Origin: Pagrus major
Lineage: Eukaryota > Chordata > Actinopteri > Spariformes > Sparidae
Reading direction: 5' to 3'
NCBI RefSeq assembly: GCF_040436345.1
Contig: NC_133227.1
Span: 21,140,671-21,204,670, forward strand
DNA length: 64,000 nt
The position numbers were made by a program, and so were the translations under genes. Positions within the stretch are counted from its first letter, which is position 1. Each line of letters starts with the position of its first letter. The notes under the pieces were generated by a model. It worked only from the letters and a program-made list of their open reading frames with translations. It searched no databases and had not been told where the DNA came from. Below, in pieces: positions 48,001 to 59,070 of this stretch.

Positions 48001-51000
48001 TGTCTGTACACCCATGGTGTATACCAATCGGGAACTCTTAATAGCTAATTCAGCACACTTTTAATGGTACCAATTTGCTAAAATTAAACAAATATAGGCT
48101 TACACAACTGACTCCATGGCATGTTATACTTCCTGTTTACAACCCCCATAATCCCCTACTATTGAGAGCTGAGCAGCTATTTATTGAGGTAAGGCAAAGA
48201 ATAATACAGCATCAAAAATGTATCTTACCAGATCCTATAATTATTAATATTTTTTTTGACATTATTAAAGCACAGAATGTGGTTCTTGTATCCATTGAGC
48301 ACACTCTCATCGACACATTAATATACAGACATTTGACCTTTAGTAGATAAAAACAAATGTGCTGTGTGAATTTTTTCTTTTCATGATTATTTTACATGTT
48401 AAAAGCTTTTCTGTGGTTACAGCTACACATCTGGTGCTCCTAGTTGTTGAGAACAAACACTGAGAACTATTTGGGAATACTCTTTGGCTCTTTGGCCAGC
48501 TGGGAAAACCCAGTTGTGGGAAGTGAACAAATATTACTCTCCCCTCCTCTCCTTCCTCACTGACCATGACAAGATACTCCCATCTGCTTCAGTGGCCGCC
48601 ACACTAGGCCGTCATCAGCACTGGATAACGATTGGTGAACTCAGTTTGTTAATTAAGGGTTAAAACCTGATACTGGCTGCCCTGCTGTAAATTAATGATC
48701 CAGTACAGTATGATGAGCCTGTAATTTGACTCCTAACAAGCTTTGGCGCTCGCTCTGAGGCACACTATGGAGTTGATGAGTGAATCTGTGGGGATCCTCC
48801 TCATTCTCCCGGTTAGCAATGCAGTCGTAAGGAGGAATGCAGAAAAACTGTGTGTTTATCTCTGCACATCTGCTGCTGATTGGAGATGGAGTCTAGTTTG
48901 TTTTCGTAATCACTGTTTGTTTTATGTATCTGTCGGGGCTCTGACTGAGCTTATTCACTATAAAGTTTCGCTGCATATGGTCTTCTGTGCTTCCTCAGCC
49001 ATATTTAGAAACGCGCTTAGTTTGGTTTATATTTTTAATTAAGTCTTCAGTGTGTTTAATTTAGCTTTATTCACAGTGTGTGTTTATGACCCGTTGACAA
49101 AGGGAAGTTAATTGCTCTGATCTGTAATTCACTGAAAACAGCAGATTCATTCTCTGTGCATCTTCTCTCATCATACTGAGCTGGAGACAGGTACATTTTG
49201 TCTTGTCATGACGATGCAATAACCAAACCAGTGCATAATGAATTCTGTGGACTTTGTTGATCCGACTACAATCTTCCCCTCTCCTTTGCTCATCCTTTCC
49301 TCAGGTCAACATAATTCCCATCATTGCCAAAGCGGACACAATCTCCAAGAGTGAGCTCCACAAATTCAAAATAAAGATTATGAGCGAGCTGGTGAGCAAC
49401 GGCGTCCAGATATATCAGTTCCCAACAGATGACGAAGCTGTCAGTGAGATAAACGCCTCCATGAACGTAAGTCATACAGTCAGTCTCTCCATCTTTTTAC
49501 CTTTCCTTATTTTTCAGCACTATATGTGTTTAATGTAGATGTATATTAAAAATTTGCATCCTTAATACAATATACTGCAAATCGAGTTTTTTCATTTGGT
49601 CATGTCCATACGTCAATAAGTCGATAAAGAGATTATTGTGACAGGCCTACAAGAAATTTCCAGATGTGTTTACTGTTTACACGTGAATGTGTTGAAAGTA
49701 AAAATGATGGCTTTCGACACATCTGTCTCCTTAGCATCCCATGTGTTTCTCATCTGGTAACAGCGATGTCAACGTACGTAGACACCATTTTTGTGGTTGT
49801 AAAATGTGCTGAAAAGTAATTATGTCTTCTTATCTAGACACTGTGCAATCCCACAAATCTGTGACTCTATACAGGGGAAAACACTAAGAATGTACTGTAT
49901 ACTACTACTACTAATACTAACCCTGCGCATATACTATACGTTTAAGCACATGCACCAACTCCAGCTTACTCCGGGTATGAGGTTTGTTTGCACCAGTTTC
50001 CCATTCCTTAGTTCTTTCCATAATTAAAAATTATTTATGAGCTGGATAGCAGCACATGCTTTCCTACAACTGACTGTGGGTCCATTTGTGCATTTTCCTT
50101 CTTCAAAATAAACAAGTTGAAATACTGACAACAACATGCATGTAGCAATAAAATTGATCATAAGCTAGTGACTTCTGCTCAGGCAGCAAGCACAAATAAA
50201 CTTTTCAGCAGACTTTTTAGCCTTTTTTAGTTCCGATTTTGTGATGGGGATGATGTATAATCACACTGCTCAAACACACACCCACACGTGTTCAAATGCA
50301 CAAACAGTAAACTCCCTCATGGATAAATAAGACTGCATTTGGTCCTCCCAGGCAGAGTCCTTGTACACTATCCCCATCTATTCATAGTCGGTTACATCAG
50401 CGCCCACACTCACCAGCTTGTTCCTCTGAGCTGCAACCAGCCAGCTGGTTTCAACTCTCCACCTAATTTTTGTGGTTGCATATCGGGCATGTTTTCCCCA
50501 TGATGCCTCACTGTAGATCCTAACGAGGCGTAGTAGCTCAGCAAGCAGCATGTGTGTGTTTTAATCACTGCAACAAAACAAGCCTCTCAGCCCCAACTGA
50601 GCCACATGTTGAACTTAAAAGAGAGCTTTGGTGCAGCTCATAAGTCATCAATGGTTACACTTCTCTGTGGTGCGGTCTGGTTGCGAAAGATAGGAGAGAC
50701 GACAACCAGAGTGACACATGTTTCATATGAAATTAAACACCCAATTTCCATTAATCCTCTTTTGTTGTGTTTGTATATAGCATGTTTGTGTCTTGTGAAA
50801 TTTAACTTGTGAAATGGTTGTTGTGCTGTAAAGACACTGGGAAAACAACTCTTTAGGAAAGTTTAACCCAGAAAACGATAGAGCTGGGACCACCTAGTTC
50901 GGGTTCCAGTTATTCTTGTGACCTCTTGACCTTTTTAACGCTCTGATGTCTTTTCCTGCGCAGGCACATCTGCCGTTTGCTGTGGTGGGGAGCGTGGAAG

Positions 51001-54000
51001 AGGTCAAAGTGGGGAACAAAACCGTGAGGGCCAGACAGTACCCCTGGGGTGTTGTGCAAGGTGAGAACCATTTACAAGCTAATTAATCAGGGTGTGTGTT
51101 GTGTGTATGTGGGTGCGTGTTTGTATTTCTCAAGCAAACACAACAGTGAGTACATGAAGGGGTCACTGGCTATTTAAATCTTTTGTTTTGAGACTGTCAC
51201 AGAATGAATATTTTAAGCAACAAGAAAAAAATGTAGGGCTGCAACTCTCTTAGTTGTTTGATCTGTAAAATGTCAGAAAATGATAAGTGTCCCAAAGCCG
51301 AAGATGACAAATGTCTTGTTTTATCCACAACCCAAAGATATTCAGTGCCAGAAAATATTCACGTTTACGAAGCTGGAATTTTGATGTTTTTTTTCTTAGA
51401 AACATACTCAAAGCGATTAATTGATTATTATAATATTTTAAGATTAATGTAATAGTTGACAGCTGACTGATAAAGCTCTCAAAACATAAAATATTACTCA
51501 ATCACTTCCTGATTGTCACTAATGACGGTTGAGAATTTTGCTGATGCAGTCATGGCTTCCCAGGCACTAGTGAACCAACAGAAAGGCTTTGAACAGTAGC
51601 TGTCAGTGTCATTGTCCGTACAAGATGACATGTGTGACAGCTAACCAGCATTCGCAAATACAATATAATATATAATACAATGTATTTGCAGTTACAAAAA
51701 GTCATTAGTTATTTATACCCTGGACAAATCTGATGATGTTGGCCAGTGTCAGCACTTGAGCTGTTGTGCAATAATATAATTTTATAGCTTTTTCAATGTG
51801 TCATGTGAAGTGGTGAAGTAGTCGTGGGTGAAACATTTTTGAGGAAGTACATGACACAGTCTCTCTCCGGCCCCTGCAGCCTCGCTCTGTTCACACTAGA
51901 TCGGAAGAGGACAGTAGAATTAGACTCAAAACAATTAGTTGACCAATCCATTAGCCGATGGAAAGGAAACTAATCTGCTACTATTTTGTTCATTTGATGA
52001 CTCATTAGTCTTTTCAAGCAAAAATACCTAAAATTTGCATGGCACAGAAGCACAGAATGTGCTGCTTTTCTTTATATCTCATAGACTAAACGATTAAAAA
52101 TGAAAAAAAAATCGATAATGACAATATAGTTAGATGCAGCCCACATGAGAACCATGTAAAGATTTATTAAATGCAACTCTATCTGGTAAATGCAGGAGAA
52201 TATTTAATAACTTGAGCTTTTTGAGTGCAAAAGTTAGTTCTCAAAATCAAATCATCATCAATTTAAAAATGTGGCATGAAGTAGGATCCACTTCATGCCA
52301 CATGATGCTTGTTTTGAGGATGTTTCATGCTTATGGAGTGAAATGGCACATGATATAACTCTGCGAGGCGTCTGTCAGTATCCATTGCAAAAGATCTGTT
52401 CCTGCTCGTGGCATGAGTGTCGAGCGCATCCCACAGTTTGCCTGTTTATTTATACCCTCCTGCTTAATGTGGAGTGGCCTCCACAGCTGCGAATGTGACT
52501 TCACGCAGAGTGACACTGTGAAATGAAGGACGAGTGGGCAGAGATTGTTTTGGTAAATTGCCAGTGTGTGTCTGTGTTTGCTTGTGACGCGTATGGTGTT
52601 AGATGTCTTTTCTTTTTGTGTGCATGTATCGTACATTTCTCAGCCTTCGTGATGCATGTGCTGCCCATGGAGAAGTCACTTATTGTGTCAGGGATCTTGG
52701 GATTTTTGTTTCCCACAGCTCATTCCCCAGTGCCTTGTCAATTAGAGTAAACACGGTAATTTAATAAAGTGAAACAGAGTTGTGCTGTGAGAATATTGCT
52801 GCTGAAATGGGAGTTACACTCTCTTCCATCCTTTTCTCTGTTTACTGCTCTTGCGTCCTCACCCTCTCTTCCTTTCCTCTCTTCATTATCTACTGACCAC
52901 TCTCATTCCCCAACCCTCAGAGGGACACACCATAGTTATTTATAAGCCTGCTGTGTGTCTCGTGGGGATGGATTCCTTTGGACTCCATCAGCCACCACCA
53001 TGAAGCTATTGTCCAGTCCAGTTGCAGACAGAAAGATGCCGTCTGCAAAAAGTTATCTCGGCTTTACTGTAAGCTCAGTCTTTGTCTCCGTCGCAATATA
53101 TGGATTCTTTATTTCGTTATTTTTTTATTTAATAAAGTCAAAAAACAGATCTTGATGCTGATATTGATTATGCAAAATGTTGACTGTAGAATGGCAAGAG
53201 TACATGAGTGTCGAGGGAAAAGGCAATGTAAAGATTCATAAAAGCACAATATTTCATCCTCATGTTAACAACTTAATGTGCATTTTTTATTTTTTGGTGG
53301 CGTTAACAACAAATGATGCAGGAAAAACAATTTTTACTGTACTGGTGTTGTTATTTTTCTACATCTAATTATTGTATCAGCCGTGTCCATCTCTCCCTGG
53401 ACTGGTGGGATGTAATACAAGCAAACTGCTTTGCTTTTAGTCAGGCCTGCTTGCAAACTGATGGCTCACCATTCATACAACACACTTTGTCACATTATCT
53501 GAGGACAGGGACAAGGAGAGGACAGAAGTCTCAGTGTTTTACTACTCTTGGCCGACTGAAAGGAAGGCTTGTGTCTGTGGAAACAGTTTGTAGATGCCAG
53601 ATGTCATATAGATGGGTTATGGTAACCTCTCGAAGAGCCATGGGAAATTTCCGTGGACTTGAAGGAAGACAGAGGGAGGACTGTCTCCTGATAAAGAGAG
53701 CAATTGAGGGGGGCTCAGTGTGTGTGTGTGTTTATCTTCCCTCAGGATCTCGATGCTCTGTTATCTCTGAACCCCAGACATCTGTGACACATAGCAGACC
53801 CCTGGTATTTATTCTCCGCAAGCTACTGTTTGTTTAACTGTTGACTCACACATTGTGGTGGGTGTTTGTATGTGAACATGGATGTTATTAGTCACTAGCA
53901 TTGTATTTGATTCTTGATTTTTGTCTGTTTTTTTCTTTTGAATACAGCATATTCTTAGGTTAAGGTTGGGGTATTTGTAAAAAAAAAAAAATCAAAAATA

Positions 54001-57000
54001 TTTTCCATTATTAATATCAGGGCGATATGGCAAATAATATCTGCAAAATCACAATTACCCTCGACAAGGAACCCCTTAGAAATGAACCAGCTATGGTAAC
54101 GTTATTCACCATGTAGCTTTAGAGCGGCCACTTGATAATGCATTTGTCCAGAATCACAAGAGCAGATGATCAGCCTGAGGCACATGGATAGTTTTATGTT
54201 CGGTGAGATGACCAGTCTGTGTGCCACGCGGTGTTTCCGCATATTTTCCTTTTACACTTTTTTCTGTTTCCATTCATTTTTTGAATACTGCAGATTTATC
54301 TTCAGCCATTTCTCTTGTCTCCTCCACTCTCCTCTGTTTGTATGTTTCTGTTATCATGCGTGTGAATGTGTCTGCAGAGCCCTGTGCTCAGATAACTTGA
54401 GGGCTCAGTTCTGCAGTCAGTCAGAGGATTGGCCCTCATTCAGCCCTCAGCGGGGGGTCGGTACAGACGGACTATTAGATGCCAAATGAACAGGCAGTTT
54501 CAGTAGCCTGGATGCAACTCCAGAAAACAGCTCATGTCTGTTTTTAACTCTGGTATTCCCACTAATGATGTGCGGTCAGGCAGCAAATTTGGGTAAAAAT
54601 AAGAGTGAGTGATTCAGACAGCTGCATCACCGCTACCATTTCACATCTGATTAAAATTGATTTTCGATCTAAAAGTTAGTTAGTTAATGCTTATTGAATT
54701 GTTTGTTTGTCCTACTCTAATGAAGGAATGTGATTATTTCTGTGACTGGGATGGTTGAGTATGTTATGTTGCATTTTTTTATGCGACATTGTGGTTCGCT
54801 ATCGTGCCCTGCAGGCTGCTCTCACAGCGTTTTCCACCGGGGGAAGCTAAATGCCATGCTAATTGGGCTTTCTCAATATATTTATCGCTGTCTTTACATC
54901 CACAGAACTCACAGCGTGTGTTGGTATTTAAACATAACATACATCCCATTTGCCACCACTGCTACCCCGGGGTTCATGACATATGCTCCTACACATGAAT
55001 GGCCACGTGCCCTCGCTATGCACGTGCCCTCGGCCACCAAACACACCAGACCTGAGACAACAGAAAAGCTCTTGTAGCATCTTTCTGAGGGTTGCTAACA
55101 GGTTGATCACATTAACTTTCTGAAAGGGGAACGGCATTCTTACTCTGAAAACACCACACTAAACCACAGTTGCTCAAGCGGTTGTGCTTCAGGTTTTTTT
55201 TATACTTTGCATTTTTTGGAGGAGATGGAGCATATCAAGTAATTAGCAGTTTTCCAAGTTTCCACAGACTATGACGGTATCATCAAGTCATTAGATGGAA
55301 GGAAAAATAGCATCAATTAGGAAAAACTTTTTTTCAAATTGAGGAGGAGTGATTTTTCTTGTTGAAAACAGAGGAGGGGGGCCAGCAGAAAGGATTCTGG
55401 ATGAAGGGTATCTGCAGGTCTCAAAAGTTTCCTCAAAGTTTAAAAGGTACTTAAAAATGGTGTTAACTGTGGATTGTGTGATTAATTAATTACATAATTT
55501 GGAATTATAATTATATGCTTCCTGGATTTACTGAAACACAAATGATAGAATGGTAAATAATTCTAGCCCTTATTGTCCTGACTGGTTTCCATCGTACTTT
55601 AACTTGGGTGAGTATAAAACAGGTGAAACGGGTATAAAAATTGCGTTCTATGTGGCATGAAGAAGGTCTTATAAAGTCTTAAATCTAACTTTGGGGAACC
55701 CAGCAGAAACCCTGTGGTAGGGATGGGACGATAAAAGATTTAATTGCAGATTGTGATTTTAAAAAAGTCACAATAATTTGATTGTCTTGAACCTTCATTA
55801 TCAATATACTTGAAATAAAATAATCATGGCTATCCTCACATGAATGACTTGAAAAAGCTGTCTAGCTCGCTGACATACAGTCCTGTATTGGTTTCTTTGA
55901 ATTGCCTACGGCTGTCATCATGGTTGAAGGCACTGCTTGTATATTGTGTCCCCACAAAAACAAGTATAATCGGATGTTTGTAAATACTACAAACGTTTCC
56001 AAACTAAAGAATGACAGGGAGAGGAGGTTACCACCATTTATTTGTCCTTTATTTGTGCAGGAAGACCTTACGAGTTATGATCACTTATTTAAGATTCTTT
56101 GTTTGTTTTTCCACTAAAAAAGATGTGTGTCCTATCAGTGATGCAATAAAATATTTGTTTCCAAATAAAATGTGAGGTTAAAGTGGTTCCAGTATGTTTT
56201 AGTGGAATTAGTAGTTTGTATTAAGTTTTAAGATTGATGGGGATAATATTGTGAATCGCAGTTATGTTGAATAGGAAAATTGTGACATGTAATTTTAATA
56301 TTGTCCCATGCCTACCCTGTGGCTGACCATATTATTGTTATTCATTCAGACCACATTCTTAAAGACCAGATGATGAGTCACAGTACAGATCGGTTCAGTC
56401 CACATTCAAGCACCTCTTCTTTGCTCTTCCCTCATCAATCTTTGTTCTGGTGTCTAAAAATACCAAAAATCAATGTTTTAACTTTCAGAACAACACATAA
56501 TGTTAGGATGGAGTAAATGAGGTGACCTATGAGTAAAAAGGCTTCATTAGGATGGAAATGACGCCCACGGCAGATCACCCCTCCCTCTGCTGTCAGTCTG
56601 TCAGGCAGGAAACGCTTCCTGCCCTTTCCTCACCATGAATTCATTTAACTGTGAAAGTCACTCAGTCGTGAAACTGAAATGAAGTTGTTAAAGTCGCTCC
56701 AGTAGAAAAAACTGAACATGAAACATGCAGAAAATCTCCAGTTCATCAGCTGCTGCTTGTTGGTGAAATGTGATGGTTTTGGTTTAATTTAATGGATGGG
56801 GTATGTGATTTATCCAGTGTATTTATTCTGTGCAGATACTTGACATTCCTGTACAGATGTGGTATGATTTCCTGCTTTGGAGAGAGAAGTGGATAGGAAG
56901 GGAGGGTAACAGGGTGACAGATGGGGTGTTGAAACATGGCGGTGAGAAAAACAGCCCGGCAAAGAATGAAAACAACAAGAAAAGACACGACCAAAACCAC

Positions 57001-59070
57001 ATTTTTATTTGTCAGAATTTATCATATATTGGAAATAACTAAGTTGACCACCTGATCTGCAACTGGTCTCCTAATCCTGATGTGTCCTTTCCCCTTCAGT
57101 GGAGAACGAGAGTCACTGCGACTTTGTAAAACTCAGAGAGATGCTGATCAGGGTCAACATGGAGGATCTGAGGGAGCAGACCCACGCCCGCCACTATGAA
57201 CTGTACCGACGCTGTAAGCTGGAAGAGATGGGCTTCAAAGATACAGATCCCGACAGCCAGCCGTTCAGGTACAGAGGGAGAGAGAGTGCACAGAGAGTAA
57301 AACACACACACACCCCGTCGTGCACACACACAATCCCCCAAACCACAGAGATACTCAAGTGTCGACAGCAGGGAGAGTCTCTATTGTTTGGAGACAATAC
57401 CTAATCTTTTCCTGTCTGTTTTCATTGTGTCCTGTCTTTTCTTCTCTCCAGTCTTCAAGAGACATACGAGGCCAAGAGGAAAGAGTTCTTGGGGGACCTG
57501 CAGCGTAAAGAGGAAGAAATGCGACAAATGTTTGTCAACAAAGTAAAAGAGACGGAAGCAGAGCTGAAAGAAAAGGAGAGAGAGGTCAGTCTCAAGTGAC
57601 GATGTGGTTATAAATCAAGTCAAGTCAAATTTATTTAGAGCCTTTTGTCACAAATTACAAGTTTGCAATCTGAAACCGTTATCCTTAGACCCTTGAGACG
57701 TAAGGGTAAGTGGAAAAAAACCCTAAAATAAACCTTTTTTAGCATGGGAAAAGGGGATAAACCTGAGGAAGAGCAACAAAGGATAGATCCCTCTCCCACG
57801 ATGGACAGGCATGCACTACATGTCATGTTTAGAATACACCAACATAGTAAAATACCGTACATTTCATATTTTAAATACAGTATACTTGTTTTAAAATGGT
57901 CACTAACATGTCCACATATCAACACTGCAGCTCCAGAGACACTTTTTTCAAGTAATATGAACATTTCACACAATAGCAGCACTTCGGGCAAAAGGTCAGA
58001 ATGAGTAACTTCAGCCTGTTGCACCTTTGACATTAGACCATAAACAGGCCTGTGCTCTCTGGTGCATGCAGATCACAATCTATATAAAGATCCTGTACAT
58101 GTATACTGTACATATGTAATGTATAAATTTTGCTTTTATCGTTGAGACACATCCTGCTCAGCACTACAATTTTGCCTAATTTCAGTCAATGCAATCCTTA
58201 TACTATAAGTACATGATAATATATGACAAGGTACTTTCGTGTATGATATAATTAATTAAGTAGATGTGGAGAATTATGTTAAAAAATCATGTACTGTCAT
58301 GTAACTGTAAGCATGTACCAACCTTAAGTCATTAAATAGTCTTAAAATTTAATTTATGAGGTTTTAACACAAAACCTTTTAACTGTTCTATTTATCAGTT
58401 TTTGTTTTCTCAAGTGATGTTTTTCCGTGAAAGTCCACATTTCTGATGTTACAAATATTTAAACCTGCCACTGAACCGAATGCTATCTTTTTACTTACCT
58501 GTTGGCAAAATAAAGATTAACCCAAATTCCTAGAAATTGAACAAATTGAAGTGTCTGACACCTGTAGACAAATGGGGTTGACAAAGACAAAAAAACTCAA
58601 CAGCAGCCTGAACTTTGTCGAAAACAATTTAAACAAAAACAAAGTGCAGCTGCAAGCCTGAAAACCAAAACAATAATCCAAAATAGCCTTAAAGACTCTG
58701 TGGGTTTGTCATTATGTGTGACCGCCATTTCAAATATAAAAATATAGATCAGTGCAGTGACTTATCCACTTCAGTGAGGGTGTTGTGTTCTTGTTCTAAC
58801 GTCTTGGTATCTTTTCTTTTACCCGTCTGTCCTAAAATCTTTTCCCTCTGTCCCTGTCCCGTCTGTCCATCACCACCCTCGTCTCCACCATCTCAGCTGC
58901 ACGACAAGTTTGAGCAGCTGAAGCGAATGCACCAAGAGGAGAAGAGGAAGGTGGAGGAGAAGCGGAGAGACCTTGAGGAGGAGATGAACGCCTTCAACAG
59001 GAAGAAGGTGGCAGCCGAGACGCTCTCCTTATCTCAGCCCCTCAAGAAAGACAAGGACAAGAAAAAGTAA
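27380..59070 (+). CDS. septin8: Septin 8, filament-forming GTP-binding protein, spliced
   Basis: Join of 27380-27409, 38623-38737, 39022-39217, 43949-44135, 49305-49466, 50964-51060, 57100-57268, 57452-57584 and 58897-59070, all in phase, gives 420 residues. GTPase motifs: G1 GETGIGKS (49-56), G3 DTVG (101-104), G4 AKAD (184-187). The septin unique element region includes YPWGVVQ (about 256-262). A coiled coil, strongly charged, runs from about 320 to 405. Known: SEPT6-group septins (6, 8, 10, 11, 14) lack the switch I threonine needed for GTP hydrolysis; here a glycine in NGVYL stands at that place by my hand alignment. They pair with SEPT2- and SEPT7-group members in hetero-oligomers that form cortical filaments. 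SEPT8 is favoured over 6/10/11 by the N-terminus [10 protein letters not shown] and by the neighbours. Fish may have septin8a and septin8b; which one this is cannot be told here. Confidence 0.96.
31130..31495 (+). repeat. Unclassified dispersed repeat, copy 2
   Basis: Aligns by eye over about 365 bp with 8499-8866, same orientation, with small indels. See that entry for shared landmarks. Confidence 0.6.
33459..33650 (+). repeat. Fragment of the palindromic teleost repeat
   Basis: Contains TAAAATGTCAGAAAATGGTG, TGTCTTGTTTTGTCCACC and ATATTCACATTTAAGAAGCT, shared with 3929-4505. One arm and part of the interior only. Confidence 0.7.
33790..33995 (+). repeat. Unclassified repeat pair, copy A
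   Basis: Matches 47916-48105 by eye: AACTTGCCTGAGAATCATCA, then GTTTTTAAG, AGTAA.CCAG, and a tail with TGGT.CCAATTTG.TAAA. Both copies lie in septin8 introns in the same orientation. No termini found. Confidence 0.55.
36372..36855. mobile_element. Non-autonomous TIR element, about 480 bp
   Basis: Left end reads CCTTGACACACCAAAC from 36372; the right end reads CCTGGTGTGTCAGTG to 36855, giving an inverted core TGACACACCA plus weaker flanking similarity. The interior is GC-richer than the intron around it and has no long open frame. Exact ends and target duplication are uncertain. Confidence 0.55.
38623..38737 (+). other. septin8: septin8 coding exon 2
   Basis: Acceptor tgtgtccctcag, donor TGTGTAG|gtgagt, phase 0 to 1. 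It encodes [20 protein letters not shown], then [18 protein letters not shown], the start of the G domain. Confidence 0.95.
38970..39001 (+). repeat. (TC)16 microsatellite in a splice acceptor
   Basis: An uninterrupted TC run of about 32 bp ends roughly 20 bp before the AG (39020-39021) of septin8 exon 3. It therefore forms the upstream part of the polypyrimidine tract of that intron. Confidence 0.9.
39022..39217 (+). other. septin8: septin8 coding exon 3 (P-loop and G3)
   Basis: Acceptor ccaaccacag, donor GACAG|gtgagg, phase 1 to 2. It encodes [20 protein letters not shown] through [16 protein letters not shown], carrying the nucleotide-binding P-loop and the G3 motif. Confidence 0.97.
39930..40140 (+). 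mobile_element. tRNA-derived SINE
   Basis: GGTAGCTTTAAGGTTAGAGA resembles a pol III A box and GGTCGCTAGTTTAATCCC a decayed B box, at tRNA-like spacing. The body has TACCAGTACTGAAGTG and TTTAGCAAGGC, typical of teleost SINE bodies, and ends near CTGCTCAATGGTTAGCAG. It is a fossil, not a functional tRNA. Family name not assigned. Confidence 0.6.
41945..42480. repeat. Retroelement-tail-like teleost repeat
   Basis: Contains CTTTATTTAACCCAGAAAAA, GTCTCATTGAGATTGAAAAT, CTCTTTTTCAAGAGAGTCCT and GGCCAAGACAGGCAGCAGTA, phrases I recognise from a very common teleost repeat, probably a LINE 3' region. Recognisable similarity may extend to about 42860. No reverse transcriptase frame is present. Confidence 0.55.
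43949..44135 (+). other. septin8: septin8 coding exon 4
   Basis: Acceptor ctgtctccgcag, donor AGCAAG|gtacaa, phase 2 to 0. It encodes [20 protein letters not shown], then [20 protein letters not shown] and [12 protein letters not shown], part of the septin G domain. Confidence 0.97.
46000..46078 (-). mobile_element. tRNA-derived SINE head, fragment
   Basis: Read on the minus strand: GGCACAGAGGCTCAGTGGTC, then AGCGCTGTCGCCTCACAGTA and a decayed B box GGTGCTGAATTTGGATC. This matches the tRNA-like head of a common fish SINE. Only the head is clear. Confidence 0.6.
46750..47160 (-). repeat. Palindromic teleost repeat pieces
   Basis: Minus-strand relatives of 3929-4505, possibly two fragments. 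On the plus strand they read TTTACTATCATAAAATACCA, ATATGAAGCTGGAACTAGCA and TTTGACATTTTTGCTTGAAA, ending near ACATAGCTGCA. Confidence 0.6.
47916..48105 (+). repeat. Unclassified repeat pair, copy B
   Basis: Partner of 33790-33995 with the same order of landmarks; see that entry. Confidence 0.55.
49305..49466 (+). other. septin8: septin8 coding exon 5 (G4 motif)
   Basis: Acceptor ctttcctcag, donor ATGAAC|gtaagt, phase 0 at both ends. It encodes [20 protein letters not shown] with the AKAD guanine-specificity motif, then [20 protein letters not shown]. Confidence 0.97.
49467..50963 (+). other. septin8: septin8 intron 5
   Basis: 1.5 kb with no recognisable exon or well-defined repeat. Confidence 0.5.
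50964..51060 (+). other. septin8: septin8 coding exon 6
   Basis: Acceptor ttttcctgcgcag, donor GTGCAAG|gtgaga, phase 0 to 1. It encodes [20 protein letters not shown], then [12 protein letters not shown], leading into the septin unique element. Too short to show as a long open frame. Confidence 0.95.
51234..51480 (+). repeat. Palindromic teleost repeat, partial
   Basis: Contains GTAGGGCTGCAACTCTCTTA, TGTAAAATGTCAGAAAATGA and TTTATCCACAACCCAAAGAT, shared with 3929-4505, about 170 bp into the intron after septin8 exon 6. A further decayed piece follows at 51925-52142. Confidence 0.65.
52270..52302. repeat. Perfect 13-bp inverted repeat (hairpin)
   Basis: Arms 52270-52282 (TGTGGCATGAAGT) and 52290-52302 (ACTTCATGCCACA) are exact reverse complements around a 7-nt spacer, AGGATCC. 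No surrounding element was recognised. Confidence 0.85.
55405..55714. mobile_element. Short hAT-like TIR element
   Basis: Starts AGGGTATCTGCAGGTCTC and ends CAGCAGAAACCCTG, an inverted pair with a few mismatches (form CAGGGTTTCTGC). The interior has AAAGGTACTTAAAAATGGTG and GGTCTTATAAAGTCTTAAAT, familiar from a common fish repeat. About 310 bp, non-coding. Confidence 0.55.
57100..57268 (+). other. septin8: septin8 coding exon 7
   Basis: Acceptor tttccccttcag, donor TTCAG|gtacag, phase 1 to 2. It encodes [20 protein letters not shown], then [20 protein letters not shown], the end of the G domain and septin unique element. A short CA-rich run follows the donor. Confidence 0.97.
57452..57584 (+). 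other. septin8: septin8 coding exon 8 (coiled coil)
   Basis: Acceptor cttctctccag, donor GAGAGAG|gtcagt, phase 2 to 0. It encodes [20 protein letters not shown], then [20 protein letters not shown], the first part of the C-terminal coiled coil. Only 183 nt separate it from exon 7. Confidence 0.96.
57585..58896 (+). other. septin8: septin8 intron 8
   Basis: 1.3 kb, no exon. A teleost repeat occupies about 57617-57850. Confidence 0.5.
57617..57850 (+). repeat. Common teleost AAGTCAAGTCAAATTTATTT repeat
   Basis: Opens AAGTCAAGTCAAATTTATTT and continues GTCACAAATTACAAGTTTGC, CTTAGACCC and GATCCCTCTCCCACGATGGA, the order I recall for a very abundant fish repeat. Fragment, no coding capacity. Confidence 0.6.
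58897..59070 (+). other. septin8: septin8 coding exon 9 with stop and overlapping donor
   Basis: Acceptor caccatctcag. It encodes [20 protein letters not shown], then [20 protein letters not shown] and KDKDKKK, stop TAA at 59068-59070. The stop lies inside a consensus donor, AAAAA|GTAAGC (GT at 59067-59068). If that donor is used the protein continues past KDKDKK into another exon, as in human septin 8 isoforms that read KDKDKKN. Confidence 0.93.

Larger units (their letters stand above)
44136..49304 (+). other. septin8: septin8 intron 4
   Basis: No exon seen. It contains a SINE fragment on the minus strand (46000-46078), palindromic-repeat pieces (46750-47160) and the 47916-48105 repeat. 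A short (GA)n lies near 44724-44743. The rest is unremarkable. Confidence 0.5.
51061..57099 (+). other. septin8: septin8 intron 6
   Basis: 6.0 kb with no exon seen. It carries palindromic-repeat pieces at 51234-51480 and 51925-52142, a perfect 13-bp hairpin at 52270-52302 and an element at 55405-55714. The 174-codon frame at 53313-53837 has no recognisable similarity and is probably chance. Confidence 0.5.

Noticed and set aside
53313..53837. 174-codon plus-strand open frame in septin8 intron 6
   Set aside because: No recognisable domain, mixed low-similarity composition, and no splice context that would join it to septin8.
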